DNA of 64,000 nt, taken from assembly GCF_037126465.1 (NCBI RefSeq), contig NC_088206.1, positions 52,432,841 through 52,496,840 on the forward strand, written 5' to 3'. The stretch is from Ornithodoros turicata. Its lineage: Eukaryota; Arthropoda; Arachnida; Ixodida; Argasidae. Position 1 is the stretch's first letter. Each line of letters starts with the position of its first letter. The notes under the pieces were generated by a model, which was given only the letters and a program-made list of their open reading frames with translations, did no database searches and had not been told where the DNA came from. Of this stretch, positions 28,862 to 39,925 are shown piece after piece. The position numbers and the translations under genes were made by a program.

Positions 28862-30062
28862 GGGTAACGTATGGCAAGATGAGACACGCGGCAAGATGCG
28901 ACATTTGTTTCTCGACGACGCCTGTCTCAGAGAAGCTTTGTTCCATGCGGTTGAAACTTTACTCATATAGGTGGCTCAGCATGTTTGCCTTCTTCCATGT
29001 GAGAATTGTGCAGATTGGTGTTTGCGTTGAAGAGGAAACAAATCGGTTACTTCTGCCAGGAATGTAAAGACCCGCAAAAAAGGCGCGATTTTCTGTAGTT
29101 CTTTTTCTTGTTATCTGTGCAGCTGCGTGTCACAGGCTTATTCCATCAATGTATGTCCACAACCTATTTCATCTAGATATATGCAAAGTATGGGCACTCT
29201 TAGTTATGCGGAGTTTAACAGAAAATTTAATGCATGCGCCCCATATCATCGTCATTATGTATTTCTCTCTCTCTCTTAATGCATGTGATGATTATTGCAC
29301 TAGGGAAGACGCAACAACTTAATGCCATTGCAGTTGCCATTACAATTGAATTGCAATTACAATTGCCATCATGTTCAAACTTAATGTAATTTAAATTTAA
29401 TGTAATTCAGAAAATATATCTATTAGGTGGATTTATATTATCAAACCTATTACGTGGATTTATTCTTGTTCCTCAGATTCTTCAGATCTTCATTCAGATT
29501 TCATTTTTGCATATTGCTTGGGATTTTCCAGCAAATTTTCCTGTGTCCTAGGATATTTCAGAGAGAGTTTAATTGCACGCAACAGCGAGACATCCGACTG
29601 GCACTGCCTTGTTTGCAAGGTGCGGTGGAGCAAAATACAGTGTCGGGTTCTGTGGTGGTTTTATTGCAGATCATGTGGGCGATGGGCTCAAAGGGGCTGC
29701 GTAGATCGAGGCCTACGGGCTTTACAGTTTGCGCTTGGATTGCAAAACCTAATTTGTATAGTTCATTACCACGGCGTGTCTCATCTTGCCCCGAGGGTAA
29801 GGGGCAAGATGAGACAATTTCGAGGTTTAAATTTCTTGTGCTGTGCTTATTTTAGACCGGCTACGTCCGTTCTGCATTTACAAGTCAGAAGCTCTAATCC
29901 CCTGAGAACGTGCATATGGCTACCTGTTTTGAAAAACAGAAATACAAATTTCATATTCAATTGCGAATTTCCGTCTCAGCCCCGTCGGCATCAGCCCCAT
30001 CTCATCATCGTATCTTTATGTATGTGTGTGTGTATGCCGTCTCATCTTGCCCCACCCTCCCC
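28862..30062. mobile_element. pogo/mariner-like degenerate element, copy 2
   Basis: TA on both sides (28860-28861 and 30063-30064). Left end GGGTAACGTATGGCAAGATG, right end CATCTTGCCCCACCCTCCCC. Inside, plus-strand residues CLVCKVRWSKIQ...FYCRSCGRWAQRGC (from about 29605) look like the cysteine-rich finger often found at the end of arthropod pogo/Tigger-type proteins. That family link is from memory. GTCTCATCTTGCCCC occurs again in the interior near 29778. Confidence 0.55.
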
Positions 30063-30404
30063 TACATCTTGCGATTTTGAAACATTAAAAAATACCGAGT
30101 TCCTCTTTGAATTTGAATTCTACCTGGAGGACACTGGTTATGCATATCATAAAGCGACCATTCCCTTCTAAAAAAACGTTTCAATATTCTATAGGAATTC
30201 TATAGAAAAACCTAGACAAGGCAGGTACAAAAGCTATAAGAATTCTATACAGCCTTTATCTAATATTAATCCATTTCCAATGGATATTTGGTGACAGGTT
30301 TCTATAGAAACTGTATAGAGCAAAATAGATAGTATACAATAAAATATATACAAAAGTAGTATACAATATGAATAGAATCCCCTTTAGTAGCTCATAACCT
30401 CCAA

Positions 30405-31300
30405 ACGCCCATGAGCCAAATGAGCAGGAGGGGAGAAGCTGCTCATAAGCACCAAACGTCCAGAACATCCGAATGCTCATATGCACCGCAAGGAAGGAGA
30501 CTACACCAGCTCCGGTGGTTCGAATCCGCGGGCCGGCTGTGCCGTCTGGGGTTTTTCCTGGGTTTCCCTCAGATGTGTAATAGGCGTATGCCGGCACAGT
30601 TCCCCTGAAGTCGGCCCATGGACGCAGCTATCCTCCCCCCGAGCGGATTCCGCTCGGTCTTCCACTTCACCCTTTCCTCTCCTCCTCTCCACCACCTTTC
30701 CCTTCCCGAGAAACATGCCGCCTAATCAGGCAGGCAGACCTCTCGGGTTCCTCCCAACGACACTCTTCCTCCTCCTCCTCCTTTGTGGTCTCCTTCGAGG
30801 AGGAGGAGGAGGGGAGGAGGAGTCCACAAGGAGACCACAAAGGAGGAGGAGGAGGACGAAGAGTGCCGTTGGGAGGAACCCGAGAGGTCTGCCTGCCTGA
30901 TTAGGCGGCATGTTTCTCGGGAAGGGAAAGGTGGTGGAGAGGAGGAGAGGAAAGGGTGAAGTGGAAGACCGAGCGGAATCCGCTCGGGGGGAGGATAGCT
31001 GCGTCCATGGGCCGACTTCAGGGGAACTGTGCCGGCATACGCCTATTACACATCTGAGGGAAACCTAGGAAAAACCACAGACGGCACAGCCGGCCCGCGG
31101 ATTCGAACCGCGGACCTCCCAGTCTCCAAGCGCACGCGTTACCGCTGCGCCACCGGAGCTGGTGAGACCACAAAGGACGGGTCTTCCTCTCCCGCATTTG
31201 CAACAAGGTCATAGGGTGAGAAAGGTGGGATGAACGGTGACTACCAAGGCCGCTTAATGTGTCAGTTTGAAGTTTATGTAACAGCTTGGTATGTTATTGA
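30405..31300. mobile_element. dispersed repeat split by a SINE palindrome
   Basis: The outer parts (30405-30485 and 31165-31300) match, in reverse, one continuous segment at 34325-34560: GAGCAGGAGGGGAGAAGCTG...CATATGCACCG on one side and ACCACAAAGG...CGGGTCTTC...GTGAGAAAG on the other. In the 34 kb copy the two parts are adjacent. Here 680 bp of SINE palindrome lies between them. Confidence 0.75.
30486..31165. mobile_element. inverted SINE pair, 680-bp palindrome
   Basis: Arms of about 330 bp meet near 30800 in GGAGGAGGAGGAGGGGAGGA. The right arm (minus strand) has a full tRNA-like head (A box TGGCGCAGCGGTAACGCG, B box GGTTCGAATCCGCGG, 31085-31160). The left arm has lost about 45 nt from the middle of its head (CCGGTGG runs directly into TTCGAATCC). 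The body matches family 2 (GCCGGCACAGTTCCCC, GGGTTTTTCCTGGG), with an additional pyrimidine-rich central part. Confidence 0.85.
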
Positions 31301-31497
31301 TGATTCTTATGATCTTGATGATTATGATTGATGATTATGTTATGTTTGTTTATGTAAGCTTCATTTTGATTATTATTATTTTTTATTTTTATTTTTTTGC
31401 AGGGAGACCACTCGTTACTTGCAGACGTTTGTAATTTACGAACCAGTCGGACATATGTTGAAGAAAGTTGCCCCAGCTTGGGAGCAGCCGATAGTCT

Positions 31498-31938
31498 GTG
31501 CTTCTACTGAGCACCCTTCTCATTGCTGGTGACATATTTAAAGAGAACGGTCTGAAACGGGATAGCCATATGTGCGCGAAAGCCACTCGAAGTCTGTGGA
31601 TGATAAGAAGGAAATTTCGCCATGGCACAACGAAATATATTAAATTAACAGCATATAAAACCTTAGTTCAACCTCGTTTAGTGTATGCCTCTGCCATCTG
31701 GGCACATGCACGCTATCCGAAAAAAATAGAGAAAGTACAAAGATCTGCTGCCCTGCTTATCTTGTCTAGGTTTCGAAGGACTTCTTCGGTTACATGTCTG
31801 TTGCAAGAGCTAAATTTAGATTCACCTACACATAGGCGAAAAGTAAATAAACTAAAACTGTTCTTTCTCCCCAACAATGGTCAGTTGATTACAAACAATA
31901 ATACATTGCCAAAATTTATACACAGTCAACAGGAATAA
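31498..31938 (+). pseudogene. LINE reverse transcriptase C-terminal fragment
   Basis: Encodes AYKTLVQPRLVYASAIWAHA, KKIEKVQRSAALLILSRFRR and NLDSPTHRRKVNKLKLFF, the thumb-to-C-terminal pattern (AYKTLVRP.LEYAS..W, K.EK.QR.A..) of non-LTR retrotransposons. There is no YADD core upstream. A 5'-truncated copy; clade not resolved. Confidence 0.7.
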
Positions 31939-31944
31939 ATGATC

Positions 31945-33085
31945 GAAAAATGTCATTAATTTATTTTTTATTTATTTGCCAAAAATGTTTCATACTTGAA
32001 ATCAATTATTATTTGATAAAGGGTTGGGGGATTAACATGTATGGCATGTTTAGTCATTGTGTGTCAGAGCGGAAAAGCCTATCAGGTTGTCGAACGGGCT
32101 AGGGTGAACAACATGGGCCCTTGGACCGCTTCTTGGACATGAAAAAGTGGGTTAACATGAGGAATGTGTTTACGAGCAAGCGGGTTACGCACAGTTAAAT
32201 GTTGCCTAGGACAACGGCATTTAGAACTCCGGCTTTGTTTCTTTCTTTGTTTCCTTTTTTTTTTTTTTCATTTTCAACACTTCAAGTGAACCAATAAACA
32301 AATCTATCAAACGACCGCTGCCGTTTCGATCTTCGATGAAATGTCTTTCGACCAAATCATATGTCGGCACAATTCCCTTAGAAGTCGACCAGGATGCACA
32401 TTCCCCCAGGCCGTCAGTCGATCGTGACGTTGCCCACCTCTGTGAGGCCAACAACGGCGAGACCTGTCATCGTCACCACAGTGAATTAAATTTGCCTACC
32501 TGAGGTAGAGTGTGGTTGACAAAACGTCTAAGAGAAAATGTGGCCGATGAACGGATATCAACATGGAACGCCGTCTACTCCATAGCTCCTGAAGCTACAT
32601 AAACGAATAAACATAAGAGAAAACGAGTAGTAAAAATAAACTGAAGAAATAACATTAAACTGAATATGTGTTAGAGGTTCAACAACACCCAGTGAGCTTG
32701 AACTAGCGGTGTAGGAAGGAGGATTGACGCTGCACAGCGTCGCAGTCAGGCACTGGAGTCATCAAATGGTTCTGTAGCATTCGCTACAGTTCCACAGTAT
32801 GAATTCTGCGTCGTGAAGCGTACATTAGAAGTAGTTTTGGCATGTGCTACAACGTGTCTGTTTTTGCATGTTTTGCCTGTTTAGGTGTTTTTTGGGGTCT
32901 AAGTACCTGCCTATTTTCATGGTTTTGGCACGTAAATTTCCGAGTTCTACTTATTAGAGGTGTGCCTAAATCGATGGGCAAGCAGAAATGAGTTGAAAAC
33001 CAATCATCCAAAGAACCAAGCCAGTCATCTTCAAGACTGAAGATAGAATAACTATAGGAGCAAGAATGTGTAGAGCATGTAGGAT
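31945..33085. other. no gene recognised apart from a SINE piece
   Basis: Unique or decayed sequence. The only recognisable part is a family 2 SINE fragment at 32355-32490. The rest shows T-rich runs near 32258 and no coding signature. Confidence 0.35.
32355..32490. mobile_element. SINE fragment (family 2 body)
   Basis: ATGTCGGCACAATTCCCTTA, GAAGTCGACCAGGATGCACA, GACGTTGCCCACCTCTGTGA and ACAACGGCGAGACC match the 6290-6520 SINE. There is no head. Confidence 0.6.
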
Positions 33086-33087
33086 GG

Positions 33088-33145
33088 AGTTCCGGAAAAA
33101 AATAGTCCTGGAAAAGTTCGTCCCGGAAAAATTGGTCCCTGGTTG
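33088..33145. repeat. short 15-17 bp tandem (CCGGAAAAATTNGTC)
   Basis: TTCCGGAAAAAAATAGTCC, TGGAAAAGTTCGTCC and CGGAAAAATTGGTCC follow each other with a 15-17 nt period. Read on the minus strand it gives DQFFR-DELFQ-DYFFP, five residues per unit. A comparable pattern is seen near 45060-45100. Confidence 0.5.
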
Positions 33146-33789
33146 CGTGGCGGAAGCAGTGGTCCCGCGCGGTTCCGCGTGCGCCCAAAAATGCAGGAGT
33201 GTCGTTGTGGACATCTGATAAACCGGATCATAGCCAATCAAGTGCTATCATTCGCACTCCTCATTTGTTCGAAATTAGAAGACATGCTTTTTTAAATTAA
33301 CATTAATCTTAATGAACAATAAATGCTGCACGTCATTTAATGAGGAACATAAAAGCGGTTCCATTTGCTGCACCGCTTGTATTGTATAAATTGCGTATGT
33401 TCTTTCTGTTCCTCTGTTTATTTTGCGGAGTACAGACAACGCGACAAGATCAGGAAGCAGTTCTGCAATGTCTGCTACCTTCTCCTAAAAGTGAAAAAAA
33501 AGTAAGAGTCGTTTTTCTGCAGAACAAAAATTCAAATCTCAGTTCTTTCTTATTCTCACTGATGAGTGGTAAAAGTCGTTCGGATTTCTGTAAAACGCTA
33601 ACAACTTGGGGCAGTGTCAATGGGAACTTGAACTGGAGAATCGCAGCAAAAATTTTGAGTAAAAATGGTAGACATCGATTCCAGCGAACTTATAATGGAA
33701 TATCGTTTTGTGTCATTGAGAAAACGAGAGGACGCCAAACAAAGAGATGCCAAACAATTTTTAACGTACACATACAGGGAAGCCTCCAG

Positions 33790-33970
33790 GAGGTATATCT
33801 GAATCCTTGCATTTGCGTCAGGATTCTATTTTCTGACCACACCAGCTACTTTCGCTGATGCTGAAAGAAGCCTCAGCACAATGAAACTGACCGACGCTCA
33901 ACCATAAGAGATGTCAGGCTTTCTGAGTTCGTAGGCAACCGAAAACATGATTATCATATCTCTAGACTAT
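33790..33970 (+). pseudogene. hAT transposase C-terminal remnant
   Basis: One frame reads FYFLTTPATFADAERSLSTM KL, resembling the L..PVT.A.AERSFS.LK dimerisation motif at the end of hAT transposases. It is followed by a stop and a shifted continuation (LSEFVGNRK). The 172-codon frame just upstream (33340-33858) may include more of it but is not clearly conserved. Confidence 0.45.
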
Positions 33971-34324
33971 GACGCATTAATTAACCAACTTGCGAAGAAC
34001 AAGGCTCGAAAGAAGGGTTTTGCGCAAATGTTCATTGCAGGCCTATGTATGCATAATATAAACCCTATATAAATATCGTATTCCAGCTTCTGCATTGTAA
34101 GTGAACCCGGACACATGTTCGGAGAGGACCACGCTCTTTCAATGCTACAGCACTGGGAGCCGAGTGCCTTTCGAGCTAGAATCAAGTCTTTTGTCCTAGG
34201 CTGCCTCCATATCTATGAAAATAAAGCTCAAATTCCGAATCCGAATTTAATATTTTCATTTATTATTATACCACAAGCGGTACAGGGGCGGCCAAAAATT
34301 GAAATCATAAACGAGAAGGCGCTA

Positions 34325-34660
34325 TTCCTTCTGGCTACATAGAAGCAGGACCAAGCTGCTACATAAACTTCAAACTGGCACATTAAGTGGTCTTGGTAGT
34401 CGCTATTCATTCCAGCTTTCTCACCCTTTGACCTTGTTCCAAATGCGGGAGAAGACCCGGCCTTTGTGGTCGCCCGCCTTTCGGTGCATATGAGCATTCT
34501 GATGTTCTGGACGTTTGGTGCTTATGAGCAGCTTCTCCCCTCCTGCTCATTTCCACAAAACGCTCAAGACCACCAACTTTTTTTCGGTGCATATGAGCGT
34601 TTGGAGGTTTTGAGCGTTTGGAGGTTATGAGCATTTGGTGCATATGAGGCACAACCAAAT
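34325..34660. mobile_element. dispersed repeat, unfilled copy
   Basis: Continuous in reverse over the region interrupted at 30405-31300. At its right end (34585-34650) short units such as TGAGCGTTTGGAGGTTTTGA and TTATGAGCATTTGGTGCATA are tandemly repeated. Confidence 0.7.
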
Positions 34661-34839
34661 CAGGAATATTCCATTTATTCCACAGCGACAGCAGAGAGGT
34701 GCTTTCCCACACCAAACCGCGAAAAGAGAGTGAGGGAGAGAGAGAAAGCAAATAAAATAGCAACAGACGGGAGGGCAACACTTGCACACGCACAAACCTG
34801 TGTGTATTGCATTGTTGACTGATTGGGGGGTTACACTAA

Positions 34840-35065
34840 TAAATGTTTAAAAATAAATCCTTCAAGAAAAACTGTTTCAAAGTAAATTGTTTTACAATAA
34901 ACCGCGTAAAATTCCCCGATAAGGAATCAAACGCGCAAAAATCCCCGCTCAAAAAACAATCGCTCAAGAATCCACCATGAAAATATATCGTTGCAAAATA
35001 TATCATCACAAATAAACTGTTTAAAAATATATCGTTAAAAATAAAGTGTTTCAAAATATATCCTG
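34840..35065. repeat. degenerate 14-15 bp tandem repeat, block 1
   Basis: About fifteen units such as AATAAACTGTTTAAAA, ATATATCGTTAAAA and ATAAAGTGTTTCAAAA, average period about 14.5 nt, with strong drift. The minus strand is open through the block and reads with F, I and L recurring every fifth residue. Confidence 0.8.
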
Positions 35066-35384
35066 TAGTCCAACAAGACAGCGGAGTGATAGCTCTACGC
35101 AGAGGATAGCAGTAAGACATAGCTTATATTGGTGGTTTTTGCCCTTCTTAGCACTCACCCTCTACATAGTGGTCTGTCATGGCTGCCATATTTGTTTTGT
35201 GTGTGTGTTGTTGCTATGTTTTCCTCTCTAGTGCAGAAAAGCATATGCATGCCCCGCGTTGTTTCGCTTGACAAAGCATCGACGGGAACTGTGGCAGTGC
35301 TGAGCGCTCGTTCGTTCGCGCGTGTGCTCTGAGTTCGCTGTCCACTGACGTTCAAGTGGGGGGTCCCCGAAATTCACCCTTAAG

Positions 35385-35545
35385 AATAAACGTTTAAGAA
35401 TAAAATATTCAAGAATAATTCGCTTAAAAAATACACGGTTAAAAATATATCTCCTAAAATAAACCACTTACTATCCCAGCTTAGAGATCACCGTTTAATA
35501 ATCCACCATTAAAAATAAACTGTTTCAAAATCCCCTCACTATCTA
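35385..35545. repeat. degenerate 14-15 bp tandem repeat, block 2
   Basis: AATAAACGTTTAAGAATAAA, ATATTCAAGAATAATTCGC, TTAAAAAATACACGG and TTAAAAATATATCTCC continue the pattern of block 1 after about 320 bp of unrelated sequence. Confidence 0.78.
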
Positions 35546-35624
35546 GCACGGAAGCGCACTGATTGCAATTTGCGCCGGGTTAGGTCATGTTATGTTAGGT
35601 TAGTTTGGGTGTAACCTATTTGAA

Positions 35625-35815
35625 ACCGTTAAAAATAAACGCTCAAGAATAATCGCGTAAGTATCCACCGTTAAAAATAAAACGCCCAGAATATACGCTT
35701 AAGAATCCACCATTAAAAATAAAGCGCGTAACTATCCACTTTTATCAATAAATTCTCAAAAATCTACGGTTAACAATATATCGTTAAAAATGAACTGTTC
35801 AGTATCCACCCGGTT
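35625..35815. repeat. degenerate 14-15 bp tandem repeat, block 3
   Basis: CCGTTAAAAATAAACGCTCA, AGAATAATCGCGTAAG, TATCCACCGTTAAAAATAAA and TATACGCTTAAGAATCCACC. Same unit as blocks 1 and 2. All three share the words CGTTAAAAATAAA and AAGAATCCACC. Confidence 0.8.
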
Positions 35816-35819
35816 TCGT

Positions 35820-37085
35820 TGGTCGCTGTAGCCAAGCAGTATAGCAGCAAACGGGGGTGTCGTTGTCCGCTCTGAAAAATAGTTCTCAACTTCCATTCGT
35901 CGTGGCTTGGCCGGCTTGGCCGAACCCGGATGATCCTTGTGACAGCGCCACACCCGCGGCAGAAAATAGTTCCAAATGTCTTGTCAGTTCTGTGTTGACC
36001 GATCAGACGTGCCACTTTAGCGCGATCTTTATTTTGAATAATTATTTTCAAGAAGAAAGAGACACATGCCGTTCACTTGTTTAGTCTCATGATCGGATTT
36101 GTGCACAGTTTGATGCAGTGTGGTGTCAGTTGTGAGCACCGTAGTCATAGTGAATTCGTAACGGGATAACTGAATTTTATTTGGTAGGTTACATACTAGA
36201 TATAGGATGAAATTAAACACTCCGTGCGGCCACGCGTCCGCTTTCGTTCGTGTCTCGTGGTTCTCTCTCTCTCTCTCTCTCGGGCGTCGGCCGGTGCGCC
36301 TCCTTTGTCATCTGATACCTGTATTTAGAGAAGCAGCGATGCCTGGCGATAGATTCTTACTTCGCTAACAGCCTGGTCTGCTTAGTTACACAAACTGTAG
36401 ACATTCTGACACGCAAACACAATGGCATGGAATTAATGATAATAAATCATTCCCTGCTCAGAGTGCAGGTGGTCCCCAACATCTGTTTTTTTTTTCTTTT
36501 TGAGCACTCCCAAGTCTAGGGCATTTTACACTTTGCAGAGGCTTTCAAAACGCATGGTTGTCGAGTGCCAAGACGTGGGTGCTTGCAACAAGTTGCTATG
36601 TTAAAACATTAAACGTAGGTGGTCCATTTGTTGTTTGGAAAAAGCAGATATGCAATGCAGGGGACTGACCACTCTGGTGCAGTTTTAATCACAAGTATTT
36701 CTGCACTATGTCTGCATTACATCAGGTGATGCGATCGATTTGTTCTATGAAACATCTCACTTGTTTTCTGCTCAACAGTATGACATGTAGTAAAATTTGC
36801 TGAAGAAGCGAGAAATTGAGAACTACACTGCCACATGCATGTGCAACAGTAGGAGGACAGTAAAAATATAAAAAATGAACATGGAAAAATGGTTTAACCA
36901 TACACACAGGCAAAACATGTATAAAGTTTAATAGCAGTAGAAATAGCAGACAGAAGCAGTGAAGGGAGAGACAGGTTTACTACAAAATACTCAAGGAATT
37001 TAAAGGCCACCTATGTGGGATGCAAGGTAATAGAATCAATGTGTTGAACTGATTAATTGTTGCACGAAGCAGACACTTCATGATA
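35820..37085. other. no gene recognised
   Basis: Contains a CT microsatellite near 36263-36280 and an adaptor-like word near 36226. Otherwise AT-rich DNA without coding or terminal-repeat structure that I can identify. Confidence 0.35.
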
Positions 37086-37684
37086 ATACGTATATTACCG
37101 GCAAAGTGTTAAATCTGGCATTCTACAGAATGCCCCCTCCTGGCATTTTATAAACTATTCGAAATCAGCCGGCAAAGTGTGAAATGAAATTCATTTCATA
37201 CAGTGTCTAGGCATTCTATAGAATATGTACAGAACGTGTACGCTGGGGCAGGCAAAGTGCGAAAATGTTTTTTTCTTTTTTGTTTTCATCATGCAAAATA
37301 TAAACAAAACTACCTAAGTCAGGAACGACAGATGAACAGTGTACTTGTACCCACTCTGGTTCCTCTGTTGATGCAAAAGGATAGTCAAAACTAACCAGTC
37401 ACGACGGATGAACAATCTATGGGAGGACCCACTCTGGTCGCATGTTTTTTGCAAACAATACACACTAAAAATAACAAAAATTAGAGATTTCATTCATCAA
37501 CAGGTGTTTACTATCGAGAAGAAACATTTTTCATACTTTGCCCGAGGCGGCTTTGGCAATATACAGAATGCCTATCACTGCAAAAAATTTCACCGTAAAA
37601 AAAACGGGCAAATGCAAGGAAAGTTGGCTGCCAAACATTGGCCGTTTTTTTTTACGGTGGCCCCGTATAAGTTGTGCACATGAA

Positions 37685-37800
37685 AAACTACTGCATTGGC
37701 CAGTAATTTTAACAGGGATACGCCGTGTAGCATTACTGCGCTGTGGTCGTTAAAAAAACTGCATTGGCCAGTAATTTTAACTGGCATAAGCCGTGTACCC
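37685..37800. repeat. two-copy tandem repeat, about 70-bp unit
   Basis: ACTGCATTGGCCAGTAATTTTAAC followed by ...GCATACGCCGTGTA-like sequence occurs twice, at about 37690 and 37759, with a few substitutions. Just upstream, TTTCACCGTAAAAAAAACGG and its mirror CCGTTTTTTTTTACGGTGG make a hairpin (37588-37660). Confidence 0.7.
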
Positions 37801-37949
37801 TTATCGTGCCCGTCCCTGGAGCCCCTCTTTTTTTTCTACATATAGTCGCAGCAATGAGAGCAGTTTAAGCAATGACCATGCGCAACACATTGGGATGTTT
37901 GTCACATTGGGATTGATTTTCTATGTACATAATGATGAAAATGCGCCAG

Positions 37950-38155
37950 TCACCTCTGGCATCAAAACCCTGCAAAGAGAAAGAAAACTGTTACAGGGAG
38001 CAGGGCAATTGACATGCAGTTATACTCATCGTTTATTTTTTCAAAGGAAGAACATACGAATGAGCCATGTGCACCCATCAGTCAGCTCTCGCATCAAAAC
38101 ACTTCAAAGAGAAAGGAAATTAGACTCACTGTTTTATTTTTTCAAAGGCGCATAT
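37950..38155. repeat. two-copy tandem repeat, about 125-bp unit
   Basis: CTCTGGCATCAAAACCCTGC...TTATTTTTTCAAAGG at 37955 returns as CTCTCGCATCAAAACACTTC...TTATTTTTTCAAAGG at 38085. Both contain AAAGAGAAAG. Confidence 0.7.
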
Positions 38156-38814
38156 TAAGATGGTGCACACAAAACGCGGAGACGGCACGGAACTTCTTCT
38201 GGCAGCGTTCATAAGGATATCTGATCATGACCCTCTCGTATGTACTGCTTCATATGCGACACTGTCCCTATATTCGTAGTGAACAGGCGCGAAAACCAAT
38301 GGACGTGACATACTTTCGTGGTTTCGGAGAGCAAATCGATTCGTGGCGCTGGTGTGTTGTTGTAACGCCCAAAAATGTGACATCCGAGTTTTGCATAGTT
38401 CGCCGCCGTGTACACACATACTGTATGACAGCACGGTATTCTGCTCGCTTCATGTACACCTCTACGGTGGCCAACTAGCTCATCAGAGTGTTAAAAACAC
38501 AAGGGCACCTTCCGCAACGATACTTTACAATAAGAGTGCCTTGATCACCCTACGAGCCAGGACGCATGACACACGGGGAACTAGGAAGACGCTTCACAAC
38601 AAACGCGAGCCACGATTTCCTGGTGTCCCATAAGTTGAATAAAAACCAGGCATACGGTGCACCACGCTCCAATCGCAAAGAACAGGATGTGCGAACAGAA
38701 ATGTGCTTACCGGACTATGTGCATTCACGAGATTTACAACAACTGCTTCGTCCTCCTTAGTCAACCATCGTCCGCGCACGATGTTCCGCTTCCGGCGGTT
38801 GCGAATGACGGCGT

Positions 38815-39925
38815 GTTGCCAGGTCACTTAGGCGGAAATTCAGGAAGTCGGCATCAGAAAATTCAGTAGAATTCAGTAGATGTAATAAAAACAAGGGGAA
38901 ACGCTCCACGGCGACCTAACTAGTGGGCCATATGATAAATAAAGACGAACTATCACGATATATAGGCGATAGAATAAGTAAAATATACTTATAATTTGGT
39001 GTACACAGTAAAGACGTGACTGCACACCGTCATTCGATCACGTACTCTTGCTCATACATATTCGTTATATTTTCGTTCTTATATTATATTTTCGTTTTTA
39101 TATTCGTTCGTCATATTTGTTATAGCAGTTCTTGTCTCCTATCAGCCGCTTCGTGTGCAGCAGCCCAGTGATACTTTCTGTCGAAAGCTGTTCATGAGGT
39201 TCACCTAAGAAAATATCCGTTCCACGCACGCGCTCGAATGCGTCAAGCAGCTTCCTAACGACGGAACAACGAAACTTCCTCACGACGGAAACATAAGTTC
39301 GTCGGAACTTGTTTTCATGTTTGCTATGTTACCGGGTGTCCTGTGGAGTATGCATGATTCTGCAATGTATTCGCCATAAATTGTTTTACTTGGGCAGCTG
39401 CTCGCTTTTTTAAAGGTGACTGCCTGCTGATGCCACATAACGCGTAGACCCCTCACTATGTCAAAAGTACATGATTTTCTCGCTCGTACGCGGACTACAC
39501 TCTTAGAAATGAACTTCACCGCACAGCACGATCCTAGCCAACCATAATCTCGAACGATCTCGGCATGTTCCCTGATTTGTTGAAAACGGGAGGCGTACGC
39601 CTTTTTTGTGACAATTATGAACAGCATAAGTGTCACAAAAAAGGCGTACGCCTCCCGTTTTCAACAAATCAGGGAAGATAACGAGATCATTCGATGTGAT
39701 GGTTGGCTAGGAGCGTGCTATGCGGTGAAGTTCATTTTTAAGAGTGTACGATGCAACCAGACAGTGCCAGCGAACGTGAATAGGAGTTCCCTATGCAAAA
39801 CCACACTTCAGGCAAAAAATTCAGTAGATTTAAGCATGTTTTGATCTTTTTTCAGTATTTCAGTAGACCAACTCGAAGTCCAGTAGATCTACTGAAATTT
39901 CAGTTGACCTGGCAACACTGCGCGA
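38815..39925. mobile_element. element with TGTTGCCAGGTCA ends, contains MITE copy 4
   Basis: TGTTGCCAGGTCACTTAGG near 38815 mirrors TTGACCTGGCAACA near 39905. AATTCAGTAGA words lie inside both ends (38862-38880, 39820-39900). I could not match an 8-bp duplication. A family M MITE (39498-39746) is nested within it. Confidence 0.5.
39498..39746. mobile_element. fold-back MITE, family M, copy 4
   Basis: 249 bp with TA on both sides (39496-39497, 39747-39748), ends CACTCTTAGAAATGAACTTC / mirrored. Internally almost the same as copy 1 at 27053 (GGGAGGCGTACGCCTTTTTT and mirror). Confidence 0.85.

Noticed and set aside
34836..35120. Pentapeptide-repeat protein gene
   Set aside because: The five-residue rhythm follows from the 14-15 bp DNA repeat; the period drifts, the frame is short and lacks the A(D/N)LXX consensus.
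34840..35815. CRISPR array
   Set aside because: Units are 14-15 bp, degenerate, without spacers of fixed size, and the genome is eukaryotic.
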